Origin: Curtobacterium sp. BH-2-1-1
Lineage (GTDB): Bacteria > Actinomycetota > Actinomycetes > Actinomycetales > Microbacteriaceae
Direction: 5' to 3'
Assembly: GCF_001806325.1 (NCBI RefSeq)
Contig: NZ_CP017580.1
Location: 2,852,001 to 2,916,000 of the forward strand
DNA length: 64,000 nucleotides
Below the pieces are notes generated by a model that made no database searches, was not told where the DNA came from, and saw only the letters and a list, made by a program, of their open reading frames with translations. This document shows positions 8,607-16,727 of this stretch, in pieces (position 1 is the stretch's first letter; each line of letters starts with the position of its first letter). The position numbers and the translations under genes are program-made.

Positions 8607-9742
8607 TGGCCCGTCCGCTGGTCGCGACCGGCACGTCGGACCCGTCGGTCGTGCTGCGGGGCCTGGAGGCGGCACTCGCCGGCGGCCCCGCCCTGCTCCC
8701 GGTCGCGGACGGCGCCCCGGCGCTGCCGACACCTGCTCCGGCCACCGTCCCGCAGCGGGTCGCCCTGGTCGTCGAGACGAGCGGGTCCACCGGCACCGGC
8801 AAGCGTGTGGCGCTCTCGTCGGAGGCGCTGCTCGCCGGTGCCGCTGCGGCGGACGCGGCACTCGGGGGCGCCGGCGGCTGGGTGCTCGCGTTGCCGACGC
8901 ACTACATCGCAGGGCTCAACGTCCTGACCCGGTCGATCACCGCGGGGACGGTGCCCGTCGTCGTCGCTCCCGGGCACTTCGACGCGAGTGCGTTCGCCGA
9001 CGCGGCCGACCGGCTCGTCACCGGTCCCGGGGCACCGCGGCGCTACACCTCGCTCGTCCCGGTGCAGCTCGCCCGGGTGCTTGACGACGAGCGGGCCACC
9101 CGTGCACTCGCCGGGTTCGACGCGGTGCTCGTCGGCGGGCAGGCGACCCCGGCGCCGCTCCGTGACCGGGCCCGCGCCGCCGGCGTCCGGATCGTGACGA
9201 CCTACGGCGCGAGCGAGACGAGCGGCGGGTGCGTCTACGACGGCGTCCCGTTCGGCACCGTCCGCACCGAGCTCGTGGACGGCGAACTGTTCCTGTCCGG
9301 GCCGATGCTCGCCGAGGGCTACCTGGACGACCCCGACCGCACGGCGGCGACCTTCACCGAGCGCGACGGACACCGCTGGTACCGCACGGGCGACGCCGCC
9401 GAGGTCGTCGACGGTGTCGTGCGGGTGCTCGGCCGGCTCGACGACGTCGTGATCTCGGGCGGCGAGAAGGTCCCGCTCGGCGCCGTCGAACGGATCGTCC
9501 GCGGGCTCGACGGGCAGGAGGGTGCGGTGGTCACGCGTCGGGCGTCGGGGGAGTGGGGCGAGGTCCCCGTCGTCGTGACCGACCGTCCGCTCGACCTCGA
9601 CGTGGTCCGCGCCGCGGTCGGCGACGCCCTCGGGCGGGCCGCACGGCCGGCCGACGTGGTCGTCGTCGAGCGGCTCCCGATGCTCGCGACCGGCAAGCCG
9701 GACCGCCGGGCGATCCGCGCGATCGCGGACCCGACCGCCTGA
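8606..9742 (+). CDS. menE: o-Succinylbenzoate-CoA ligase
   Basis: AMP-forming acyl-CoA synthetase that activates o-succinylbenzoate before MenB acts. At 378 residues it is short for the ANL superfamily but normal for actinobacterial MenE. It shows the P-loop ETSGSTGTGKRVALSS, the adenine-binding YGASETSGGCVYDG, the hinge-region YRTGDAAEV, and the C-terminal catalytic lysine in LATGKPDRRAIRA. An upstream in-frame GTG at 8579 would overlap menB by 28 bases. ATG 8606, in the TGATG junction, is preferred because it couples translation to menB and fits the family N-terminus. Confidence 0.93.
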   Translation: MARPLVATGTSDPSVVLRGLEAALAGGPALLPVADGAPALPTPAPATVPQRVALVVETSGSTGTGKRVALSSEALLAGAAAADAALGGAGGWVLALPTHYIAGLNVLTRSITAGTVPVVVAPGHFDASAFADAADRLVTGPGAPRRYTSLVPVQLARVLDDERATRALAGFDAVLVGGQATPAPLRDRARAAGVRIVTTYGASETSGGCVYDGVPFGTVRTELVDGELFLSGPMLAEGYLDDPDRTAATFTERDGHRWYRTGDAAEVVDGVVRVLGRLDDVVISGGEKVPLGAVERIVRGLDGQEGAVVTRRASGEWGEVPVVVTDRPLDLDVVRAAVGDALGRAARPADVVVVERLPMLATGKPDRRAIRAIADPTA

Positions 9743-9828
9743 CGGAGGCGGGTCGACCGTCGATCGCGATCCGTTCCTCCTGGGCCGGCGTCCCGGACGC
9801 ACGGCGGACGCGGATACGATGGACGGTC

Positions 9829-10824
9829 GTGGCACGCACGAAGAACACGAACCGGTCCAGGAACCGCTCCGGCAACCCGGCCAAGGCCGCAGCACCGCAG
9901 CGCACGAAGCGCCGCGCGACCGCGGGCGACTGGATCGGCGGGGCGCGCCTGCGCACCCTGACGCTCGGTGTCGTCCCCGTCGTGATGGGCACGACGGTCG
10001 GGTTCGTGGACAGCGGTGCGGCCGGTGACTTCGGCGACTGGCTCGCGAAGGGCCACCACCTGCCCATCGCGATCCTGGCGCTGCTCGTCGCCCTGTTCCT
10101 GCAGATCGGCGTGAACTACAGCAACGACTACTCCGACGGGGTGCGCGGCACGGACGAGTTCCGCGTCGGGCCGGCCCGCCTCACCGGAGCCGGACTCGCG
10201 AAGCCCCGCACCGTGCTGACCGTCGCGCTGACGTTCTTCGGGCTCGCAGCCGTCGCCGGCATCGTCATCGTGGTGCTCACCCAGCTGTGGTGGCTCCTGC
10301 TCGTGGGCGCTGCCGCCATCGTCGCGGCGTGGTTCTACACCGGCGGCAAGAAGCCGTACGGGTACAACGCCCTCGGCGAGGTCTTCGTGTTCGTGTTCTT
10401 CGGACTCGTCGCCGTCCTCGGCACGCAGTTCGTCCTCATCGACCGGGTCACCCCGAGCGGGTGGGCCGCTGCGATCGCCGCCGGGTTCTTCGCCTGTGCG
10501 GTGCTGATGGTGAACAACATCCGCGACATCGACGAGGACCGTCTCGCGGGCAAGCGCACCCTCGCGGTCGTGGTCGGACGGCCGGTCGCCCGGGTGCTCT
10601 ACGGCCTGTTCCTGATGCTGCCGTACGTGGTGCTGCTCTGGTTCGTGCTGCTCTACTTCCGCACCGGGTTCACGTACTTCTCGCTGCTGCTGGCGCTGCC
10701 GGCACTCGCGATCGGCGTCTCCTCGCGGAAGCCCCGGGAGCTCATCACGGCGCTCCAGCTGTCGTCGTTCGCGTCGCTCGTGTTCGGCGTCGTGCTCGGC
10801 ATCACGCTCGCCGTCCAGCCGTAA
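9829..10824 (+). CDS. menA: 1,4-Dihydroxy-2-naphthoate polyprenyltransferase
   Basis: UbiA-family membrane enzyme that joins a polyprenyl chain to 1,4-dihydroxy-2-naphthoate. It has 331 residues: a basic N-terminal tail of about 35, then 8-9 membrane segments. The two aspartate-rich prenyl-diphosphate motifs are NDYSDGVRGTD (first Asp about 100) and RDIDEDRLAGKRT (about 233). GTG 9829 is chosen because TACGAT (9815-9820) ends 8 nt before it and the reading frame has a plausible basic start there; the same frame continues upstream only as a shadow of menE. The prenyl donor is probably made by the synthase at 15566. Confidence 0.93.
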   Translation: MARTKNTNRSRNRSGNPAKAAAPQRTKRRATAGDWIGGARLRTLTLGVVPVVMGTTVGFVDSGAAGDFGDWLAKGHHLPIAILALLVALFLQIGVNYSNDYSDGVRGTDEFRVGPARLTGAGLAKPRTVLTVALTFFGLAAVAGIVIVVLTQLWWLLLVGAAAIVAAWFYTGGKKPYGYNALGEVFVFVFFGLVAVLGTQFVLIDRVTPSGWAAAIAAGFFACAVLMVNNIRDIDEDRLAGKRTLAVVVGRPVARVLYGLFLMLPYVVLLWFVLLYFRTGFTYFSLLLALPALAIGVSSRKPRELITALQLSSFASLVFGVVLGITLAVQP

Positions 10825-10833
10825 CCAGGCGGG

Positions 10834-11160
10834 TCAGTCGTCGCGGTGCTCGCGGCGCGCTGCGTGGCGGTCGGCGTCGGAGACCGGCTGCTCGACCGGG
10901 GAGTCGCTGTCGGCCGCGTCGACGAAGTCGTCCTCGAAGTCGGTGTCGACGTCGTGCTCCGGCGCCGGTCGACGGTTCGCCAGGCTCTCGGTGACGCGAC
11001 CGCGCAGCTTCGGCAGGGCGATGTACGAGATGAGCAGCGCCACGAGCGCGGCGACGATCGTCGCCCAGTAGCCGGGCATCGGCGTCAGGAGCAGGAGCAG
11101 TGCCAGCGCCGCGGCGAAGATGCCGAGGCGGGCCAGGGTGTACACGAGCCACGCTTTCAC
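10834..11160 (-). CDS. DUF4229 domain-containing small membrane protein
   Basis: A 108-residue protein with two hydrophobic segments near the N-terminus (about 4-24 and 29-49, the second being IVAALVALLISYIAL), then KLRGRVTESLANRR and a hydrophilic acidic tail. The pattern KAWLVYTLARLGIF at the start and the RGRVT motif are typical of DUF4229, an uncharacterised actinobacterial family usually found near menaquinone genes. GTG 11160 is preferred over an upstream ATG because TAGACT on the minus strand (11168-11173) lies exactly 7 nt before it. It converges on menA, with only nine bases between the stops. Function unknown. Confidence 0.8.
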   Translation of the reverse strand: MKAWLVYTLARLGIFAAALALLLLLTPMPGYWATIVAALVALLISYIALPKLRGRVTESLANRRPAPEHDVDTDFEDDFVDAADSDSPVEQPVSDADRHAARREHRDD

Positions 11161-11225
11161 CTGCGCAAGTCTACGGATGCGCAACCGGCAGGGACCCCAC
11201 AGGCTGCCGACCTAGACTCCCGGCC

Positions 11226-11624
11226 ATGATCCGACTGTGGCTGATCGTCGTCGTGGCCGCCGTGGCGTTCACGGTCTACGCGGCGATCGACTGCGCCACG
11301 ATGCCCCGCGAGCGTGTCCGTTCCCTCAGCCGTGGTGTGTGGGTCCTCCTCGTGATCGTGCTCCCCGTGCTCGGCGGCGTCCTCTGGTTCGTCCTCGGCC
11401 GGGCACCCGCGACCCGTCCCGGCGGCGGCTCCGGGTACCGTGGTCCCGAAGACGACCCGGACTTCCTCGGCGGCCCCAGCGGCCCCGAGCAGCACCGCAC
11501 GGACAAGGACCAGGACGACGAGACCCTCCGAGACCTCGAACAGCAGTTCCGCGAACGAGAACGACGCGCCGACCGAGACCGCCGCAACCAGCACCGCGAC
11601 GACGACGGCCGCACCGATCGCTGA
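11226..11624 (+). CDS. PLDc_N-domain small membrane protein
   Basis: A 132-residue protein with two membrane segments (about 3-20 and 37-58) separated by the conserved turn DCATMPRERVRSLSRGVW, matching the phospholipase D N-terminal (PLDc_N) domain that also occurs alone in actinobacteria. The remainder is a charged, Arg/Asp-rich tail with heptad-like LRDLEQQFRERERR. There is no catalytic HKD motif, so it is not itself a phospholipase. ATG 11226 follows TAGACT (11213-11218) by 7 nt. Its 3' third overlaps the 5' end of the menD frame by up to 185 bases, discussed under menD. Confidence 0.75.
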   Translation: MIRLWLIVVVAAVAFTVYAAIDCATMPRERVRSLSRGVWVLLVIVLPVLGGVLWFVLGRAPATRPGGGSGYRGPEDDPDFLGGPSGPEQHRTDKDQDDETLRDLEQQFRERERRADRDRRNQHRDDDGRTDR

Positions 11625-13365
11625 CGGCCCGGCCGGTTCCGGCAGCCCGGCGACCGACTTCGCCGTCGCGCTCCTGACCGAGCTCGCCCGGGCCGGTGTG
11701 ACCGACGTCGTGGTGAGCCCCGGCTCCCGGTCGCAGGCGCTCGCCCTCGCTGCCGTCGCCGTCGAGCGGGCGGGCGGCATCAGCGTCCACGTCCGGCTCG
11801 ACGAGCGCACCGCCGGCTTCTTCGCGCTCGGGCTCGCCGTCGAGTCCGGTCGGCCCGCCGCGGTCGTGACCACCTCGGGCACCGCGGTCGCCAACCTGCA
11901 CCCCGCCGTGCTCGAAGCGCACCACTCCGGTGTGCCGATGATCGTCGTCAGCGCGGACCGCCCGGACGAGCTCCGGGGCATCGGCAGCAACCAGACCACG
12001 GTGCAGCCCGGGCTCTTCGGGCCGGCCGTCGCCGTCGTCCGCGACGTCGAGGCACCCACCGCGCACGGGGTCGACGCCGACACCGCCGCCACCGTCCGGG
12101 AACTCGTGCGCGAAGTCGTCGCCGCGGCCGCCGGCCACACGGGGCAGCCCGGGCCGGTGCAGCTCAACGTCGCCTTCCGCGAACCGCTGTCGGCCGGACT
12201 GGGCGAGGGGACGGTCCAGCCGGTGCCCGACGACGAGGTCGACCTCGCGTTCGCCACCAGGCGGGTGCACTCCGGTCTGCCGGTCGTCGACCTCGCGCCG
12301 GACGACGAGCCCGCGACGGTCGTCATCGCCGGACACGACGCGGGGGCGGACGCCGAGCGGATCGCCTGGGAGCTCGGTGCGCCGTTGCTCGCCGAGGTGT
12401 CGAGCGGTGCGCGGTTCGGGCGGAACCTGGTCGTCACCTACCGGGAGCTCCTGCGCGACCCGGACTTCGGCGGCGCGGTCCGCCGCGCCGTCGTCCTCGG
12501 TCACCCGACCCTCAGCCGCGAGGTCCCCGCCCTCCTCCAGCGCGCCGACGTCGAGACGATCGTGGTCCGCGGACCGGGGGCCGATCCCTACGACCCGGCC
12601 CGCGCCTCCCGGCCCGACGCCGCGACCACCTTCGTGTCGGACGTCCGCGTGGCGGGCCGCACCCGGCCGGAGCACCGCGCCTGGGTCGGCCGGTGGGTCG
12701 CCACGAGCCGCGCGCTGCTCGGTGGTGGCGACGCCGGCCCCGACCTCGATGCGAAGCGCTCCAGCGACCGCGCCGAGCGCAACAAGTTCCTCCGCGACGA
12801 GGTCGCGCTCCGCCGCCGCGCCGTCGACCGCACGATGCTCGCGGACGCCGTCTGGGGTGCGACCTGGCCGCACGACCGCCTCGTGCTCGGCGCCTCGCAG
12901 ATCATCCGCGTGGCCGACGGGCACGTCGCGGGCAAGGCGATCCGCGTGCACGCGAACCGCGGACTCGCGGGCATCGACGGGACGATCTCGACCGCGCTCG
13001 GGATCGCCGCCGCGCTCGAGCGTTCCACGGCCTCGGTCGGCACGACACGCGTCCTGCTCGGCGACCTCACGCTCCTGCACGACCTCGGGGCGCTCGTGAC
13101 CGGCACCGAGGAGCACCCGCACCGCGTGCAGGTCATCGTCGGGAACGACGGCGGGGGAGCGATCTTCCGGGGGCTCGAGGTCGCGGCGACGACACCGGAG
13201 GCCGACATGCGCCGCATGATGACGACGCCGCAGCACGTCGACGTCGAGCCGGTGGTGACCGGGCTCGGCTGGGAGTACCGGCGCGCGGCGACCTGGGGCG
13301 ACCTCGAGCGGGTCCTGACGGACCCGGCCGAGCGCGTCGTCATCGAGGTGCCGCTGGCCGACTGA
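11440..13365 (+). CDS. menD: SEPHCHC synthase (2-succinyl-5-enolpyruvyl-6-hydroxy-3-cyclohexene-1-carboxylate synthase)
   Basis: Thiamine-diphosphate enzyme joining isochorismate and 2-oxoglutarate, the first committed step of menaquinone synthesis. Conserved core from about residue 66: ATDFAVALLTELARAG, VSPGSRSQALALA, TTSGTAVANLHPAV, SADRPDELRGIGSNQT, and a TPP-binding region with GNDGGGAIFRGLE. The start is uncertain: the only in-frame ATG/GTG/TTG before the core is GTG 11440, which adds about 64 Ser/Thr/Ala-rich residues and overlaps the preceding gene by 185 bases. Other MenD proteins begin close to the ATDFA segment, so initiation at a non-standard codon near 11610-11630 is possible. The identity is certain; the exact 5' end is not. 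Confidence 0.9.
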   Translation: MVPKTTRTSSAAPAAPSSTARTRTRTTRPSETSNSSSANENDAPTETAATSTATTTAAPIADGPAGSGSPATDFAVALLTELARAGVTDVVVSPGSRSQALALAAVAVERAGGISVHVRLDERTAGFFALGLAVESGRPAAVVTTSGTAVANLHPAVLEAHHSGVPMIVVSADRPDELRGIGSNQTTVQPGLFGPAVAVVRDVEAPTAHGVDADTAATVRELVREVVAAAAGHTGQPGPVQLNVAFREPLSAGLGEGTVQPVPDDEVDLAFATRRVHSGLPVVDLAPDDEPATVVIAGHDAGADAERIAWELGAPLLAEVSSGARFGRNLVVTYRELLRDPDFGGAVRRAVVLGHPTLSREVPALLQRADVETIVVRGPGADPYDPARASRPDAATTFVSDVRVAGRTRPEHRAWVGRWVATSRALLGGGDAGPDLDAKRSSDRAERNKFLRDEVALRRRAVDRTMLADAVWGATWPHDRLVLGASQIIRVADGHVAGKAIRVHANRGLAGIDGTISTALGIAAALERSTASVGTTRVLLGDLTLLHDLGALVTGTEEHPHRVQVIVGNDGGGAIFRGLEVAATTPEADMRRMMTTPQHVDVEPVVTGLGWEYRRAATWGDLERVLTDPAERVVIEVPLAD

Positions 13366-13394
13366 GCGGCACCGGGCCGCGGCGGGCGCGCCGG

Positions 13395-13414
13395 GCCGGC
13401 ACCGCGCCTCCTGG
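13395..13414. repeat. Half copy of the GGAGGCGCGG intergenic element
   Basis: GCCGGCACCGCGCCTCCTGG lies between the convergent menD and menF stops. It matches the right arm of the full palindromes (GCACCGCGCCTCC) but ends in TGG, not CGTC, and has no paired left arm. Similar half copies occur at 19353, 21358 and 27062. Confidence 0.55.
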
Positions 13415-13421
13415 CAGTCGA

Positions 13422-14681
13422 CTAGGCGAGCGCGTCGGTGACCGGACGGAACTTCAGGGCCGTCTCGGCGACCTCGCGCGCCGGGTCGGACCCGGCCACG
13501 ATGCCCGCGCCGGCCCACGCCCGCACGGTGCCGTCGTCGGTGATCCGGGCGCTCCGCAACGCGAGCATCCACTCGCCGTCCCCGTTCGCCCCGAGCCACC
13601 CGACCGGCCCGGCGTAGCGCCCGCGGTCGACGCCCTCGAGCTCGGAGACGAGCCGGACCGCGACGTCGGTCGGGGTCCCCGCGACCGCGGCGGTCGGGTG
13701 CAGGGCATCGGCGACGTCGAGCGAGGTCGTGCCGACGGGCAGCGTCGCCTGGACGTCGGTCGCGAGGTGCCACAGGTTCGGCAGCTGCAACCGGAACGGC
13801 TCCGGGTCGGCGCGGAGGTCGGACGCGATCGGGGCGAGCGCGGCCAGCAGGCTCTGGATGGCGAAGCCGTGCTCCTCGACGTCCTTCGCGCTCGCGGCGA
13901 GGGCCTCGGCGGCGGCGCGGTCGGACACCGGGTCGGTCCCGCGCGCCGCACTGCCCGCGAGCACGCGCGCCGAGAGTCGGGTGCCGTCGGTCCGGGCGAG
14001 GGTCTCGGGCGTCGCGCCGACGATCCCGTCGACGGCGAACGTGACGCACTGCGGGTACGCCTCGGCGAGGTCGAGCAGGATCGCTCGCCGGTCGGCGCCG
14101 TCGGGGAGGGTCCCGACGAGGTCCCGCGCGAGCACCACCTTCTCGGCGTCGCCGGCGGTGATCCGCCGGACGGCGTCGGCGACCGTCGCGGCGTAGGCGT
14201 CCTCGTCGATGGCACCGGGACGGAGCGCGACGGACACGTGCGGACCGACGTGCGGCACCGGCACCGACGTGCGCGTGAAGGCGAGGGGTTCGGGGTCGAG
14301 CGTGGTGTCGACGGCGGTGAGCCAGGCCTTCCCGCGGCGGCGGCCGATCACGACGCGCGGGACGATCAGCACGCTCGTCTCGGTCGAGTCGTCGGCGAAC
14401 GCGAACGAGCCGAACGCGACGAGCCCGGTGCCGCGCAGCTGCACGGGGTCGTCGACCACGGCGTCGCGGACCAGGGACCGCCAGGCCGCCGAGGCCTCGC
14501 GCATCCGGTCCGGGCCGGTGAACGTCCACCGCACGGCCTCGCCGATGCCGACGATCCCGTCGCCGTTGCGGACGAACGCGAGCGGGCTGTCCCGGAGGGT
14601 GTGGCGGAGGACGGCGCCCGGGTCGTCGAGGATCCGGGTCGAGACCGTCAGCGGTGGGGCCGCCGTGGTGGTTCGGGTCAC
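13422..14681 (-). CDS. menF: Isochorismate synthase
   Basis: Chorismate-binding enzyme of 419 residues that converts chorismate to isochorismate for MenD. The C-terminal half carries the family's blocks: [69 protein letters not shown] and the terminal [16 protein letters not shown] with [13 protein letters not shown]. The start is GTG 14681; a TACGAT -10 on the minus strand (14689-14694) lies 7 nt upstream, so the mRNA is probably leaderless. It diverges from menG across a 59-base gap and converges with menD. Confidence 0.92.
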   Translation of the reverse strand: MTRTTTAAPPLTVSTRILDDPGAVLRHTLRDSPLAFVRNGDGIVGIGEAVRWTFTGPDRMREASAAWRSLVRDAVVDDPVQLRGTGLVAFGSFAFADDSTETSVLIVPRVVIGRRRGKAWLTAVDTTLDPEPLAFTRTSVPVPHVGPHVSVALRPGAIDEDAYAATVADAVRRITAGDAEKVVLARDLVGTLPDGADRRAILLDLAEAYPQCVTFAVDGIVGATPETLARTDGTRLSARVLAGSAARGTDPVSDRAAAEALAASAKDVEEHGFAIQSLLAALAPIASDLRADPEPFRLQLPNLWHLATDVQATLPVGTTSLDVADALHPTAAVAGTPTDVAVRLVSELEGVDRGRYAGPVGWLGANGDGEWMLALRSARITDDGTVRAWAGAGIVAGSDPAREVAETALKFRPVTDALA

Positions 14682-14740
14682 CCCACAGATCGTACGCGCC
14701 GCGCGGGGAACGTCCGGGCACGACCTCTAGGATGTTGTGG
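14682..14740. promoter_or_regulatory. Divergent menF-menG promoter region
   Basis: A 59-base gap serves both genes. On the minus strand TACGAT (14689-14694) is 7 nt from the menF GTG, and on the plus strand TAGGAT (14728-14733) is 7 nt from the menG GTG. Both therefore look leaderless, and no ribosome-binding site is visible on either side. Confidence 0.6.
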
Positions 14741-15532
14741 GTGAGCAGAGCGGACCTGAACAAGCGGCCGGACGAGGTGGCGGCCATGTTCGACGACGTC
14801 GCCGCGAAGTACGACCTCACGAACGACATCCTCTCGGCGGGCAACGCTCCGCTGTGGCGTGTCGCGACGGTCCGCGCGGTCGACCCCCAGCCCGGCGAGA
14901 AGGTGTTGGACATCGCCGCGGGGACCGGTACGAGCGCGGCGGCCTTCGCGAAGAAGGGTGCCGAGGTCACGGCGCTCGACCTCTCCGCGGGCATGATCGC
15001 CGTCGGCCGTGAACGCCACCCCGAGATCACCTTCGTCGAGGGCGACGCCGAGCAGCTGCCCTTCGACGACGACACCTTCGACGCCGTCTCGATCTCGTTC
15101 GGGCTGCGCAACGTGAACGACCCGATGCAGGCCCTCGGCGAGATGCTCCGGGTCCTCAAGCCCGGCGGACGTGTCGTCATCTGCGAGTTCTCCACGCCGC
15201 CGCTCGCCCTGCTCCGCTTCGGGTACGGCACGTACCTCAAGCGCGTGCTCCCGGGCGTGGCACGCCTGTCCAGCAGCAACCCGGCGGCCTACCGCTACCT
15301 CGCCGAGTCGATCGAGGCGTGGCCCGACCAGCAGGTCCTCAGCCAGTGGCTGCGCGGCGTCGGGTTCTCGGTCGTCGCCTACCGGAACCTCACGGCGGGT
15401 ATCGTCGCACTGCACCGCGGTCGCAAGCCCGTCGCGGGCGAGGTCCGCGAGTCCGTCGCCCGGCGTGCCAAGGCCCGTCGCGAGCACCAGCACACCGGTG
15501 AGCAGCCGAGCGTCGACCCCACCGACGCCTGA
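14741..15532 (+). CDS. menG: Demethylmenaquinone methyltransferase (UbiE/MenG family)
   Basis: SAM-dependent C-methyltransferase that performs the last step of menaquinone synthesis. About 263 residues. The UbiE N-terminal signature is [20 protein letters not shown] motif I is [15 protein letters not shown], followed by [35 protein letters not shown] and the C-terminal [13 protein letters not shown] segment (here [13 protein letters not shown]). Longer starts at 14654 or 14732 exist, but GTG 14741 lies 7 nt after TAGGAT and begins [12 protein letters not shown], the usual N-terminus. A Lys/Arg-rich tail ends the protein. The polyprenyl synthase gene follows after 33 bases, probably in one operon. 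Confidence 0.93.
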   Translation: MSRADLNKRPDEVAAMFDDVAAKYDLTNDILSAGNAPLWRVATVRAVDPQPGEKVLDIAAGTGTSAAAFAKKGAEVTALDLSAGMIAVGRERHPEITFVEGDAEQLPFDDDTFDAVSISFGLRNVNDPMQALGEMLRVLKPGGRVVICEFSTPPLALLRFGYGTYLKRVLPGVARLSSSNPAAYRYLAESIEAWPDQQVLSQWLRGVGFSVVAYRNLTAGIVALHRGRKPVAGEVRESVARRAKARREHQHTGEQPSVDPTDA

Positions 15533-15565
15533 CCGGTCCCTCCACCCCCGAACACGGAGCAGCAC

Positions 15566-16645
15566 TTGAATCCGAGCGTCCCGGTCGCACGTCGCGCACC
15601 GAGTCTCCGCGCATCGCTGGGCATCGGCGAGCGACTGTTCGCCACGCCCGCGGAACGCCGGTTCATCGCCGCGGTCGACGACGGCCTCGAGCTCGTCGAG
15701 CAGGGGCTCGAGGAAGCCATGCGCTCCACCGACACCCTCGCCGACACCACGAGCCGGTACCTGCTGTCGGCCGGGGGCAAGCGGATCCGGCCGACGCTCA
15801 CGCTCCTCATCGCGCAGCTCGGTGACGGGGTGACCGACGCGGTCGTGAAGGCCGCCGTGAGCATCGAGACGACCCACCTGGCGTCGCTCTACCACGACGA
15901 CGTGATGGACGAAGCGCCCGTCCGACGCGGTGTCCCCGCGGCCCACGTGACCTACGGCAACAACGTGGCGATCCTCACCGGCGACCTGTTGTTCGCTCGT
16001 GCCAGCCTCATCACGGCCGACCTCGGCACCGAGGGCATCCGGATGCAGGCGGAGACCTTCCAGCGGCTCTGCATGGGGCAGCTCCACGAGACGACGGGCC
16101 CCCAGCCCGAGGACGACCCGGTCGAGCACTACATCCAGGTGCTCAGCGACAAGACCGGCTCGCTCATCGCGACGGCTGCCCGTGCCGGCGTGATGTTCTC
16201 GGGCGCCGACCGCACGTACCTCGACGCCGTCGGCACCTTCGGCGAGAAGGTCGGCGTGGCCTTCCAGCTCGTGGACGACGTGATCGACCTCGCCCCCGCG
16301 AAGGCCAAGACCGGCAAGATCGCCGGCAACGACCTGCGCGCCGGCGTCGACACCCTGCCGCTGCTGCAGCTCAAGCGCCTCGCCGCGACCGGTGCCCCCG
16401 ACGCGGTGGACCTGCTCGGGCGCATCGAGCGCGACGTGAACGCCGCACCGGACGACGTCGTCGACTCGGCGCCGTACCAGTCCGCCGTGGCCGCCCTGCG
16501 CGAGCACGAGGCGACCGCCGCGACCCGTGCCGTCGCGGTCCGCTGGGCGACGGACGCCGTCGACGCCCTCGCACCCCTGCCGGACGGCACCGTCAAGCGG
16601 GCACTCGTCCGCTTCGCCGAGTCCGTCGTCGAACGCAGCCGCTAG
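15566..16645 (+). CDS. Trans-polyprenyl diphosphate synthase (probable menaquinone side chain)
   Basis: Isoprenyl diphosphate synthase of 359 residues that condenses isopentenyl diphosphate into the long all-trans chain used by MenA. The first aspartate-rich motif is HDDVMDE (Asp111-Asp115), preceded by the substrate segment GGKRIRPTL; the second is LVDDVID (237-241). The chain-length region before the first motif, ETTHLASLYH, suggests a long-chain product, but the exact length cannot be read by eye. Start TTG 15566 has a modest GGAG site 6 nt upstream; the family N-terminus supports it. It follows menG closely, so it is called as the menaquinone chain synthase. Confidence 0.9.
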   Translation: MNPSVPVARRAPSLRASLGIGERLFATPAERRFIAAVDDGLELVEQGLEEAMRSTDTLADTTSRYLLSAGGKRIRPTLTLLIAQLGDGVTDAVVKAAVSIETTHLASLYHDDVMDEAPVRRGVPAAHVTYGNNVAILTGDLLFARASLITADLGTEGIRMQAETFQRLCMGQLHETTGPQPEDDPVEHYIQVLSDKTGSLIATAARAGVMFSGADRTYLDAVGTFGEKVGVAFQLVDDVIDLAPAKAKTGKIAGNDLRAGVDTLPLLQLKRLAATGAPDAVDLLGRIERDVNAAPDDVVDSAPYQSAVAALREHEATAATRAVAVRWATDAVDALAPLPDGTVKRALVRFAESVVERSR

Positions 16646-16727
16646 CGCCGGACCGCCGCGGTGACCGACGGTCCCGCCCCTCGAACCCCCTCGGGAGCAC
16701 CCCACCCGAACGAACTGGAGACGATCA

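Noticed and set aside
11326-15279. A 1317-codon minus-strand open frame
   Set aside because: Contains none of the MenF motifs, runs opposite menD and menG, and is composed of charged low-complexity sequence.
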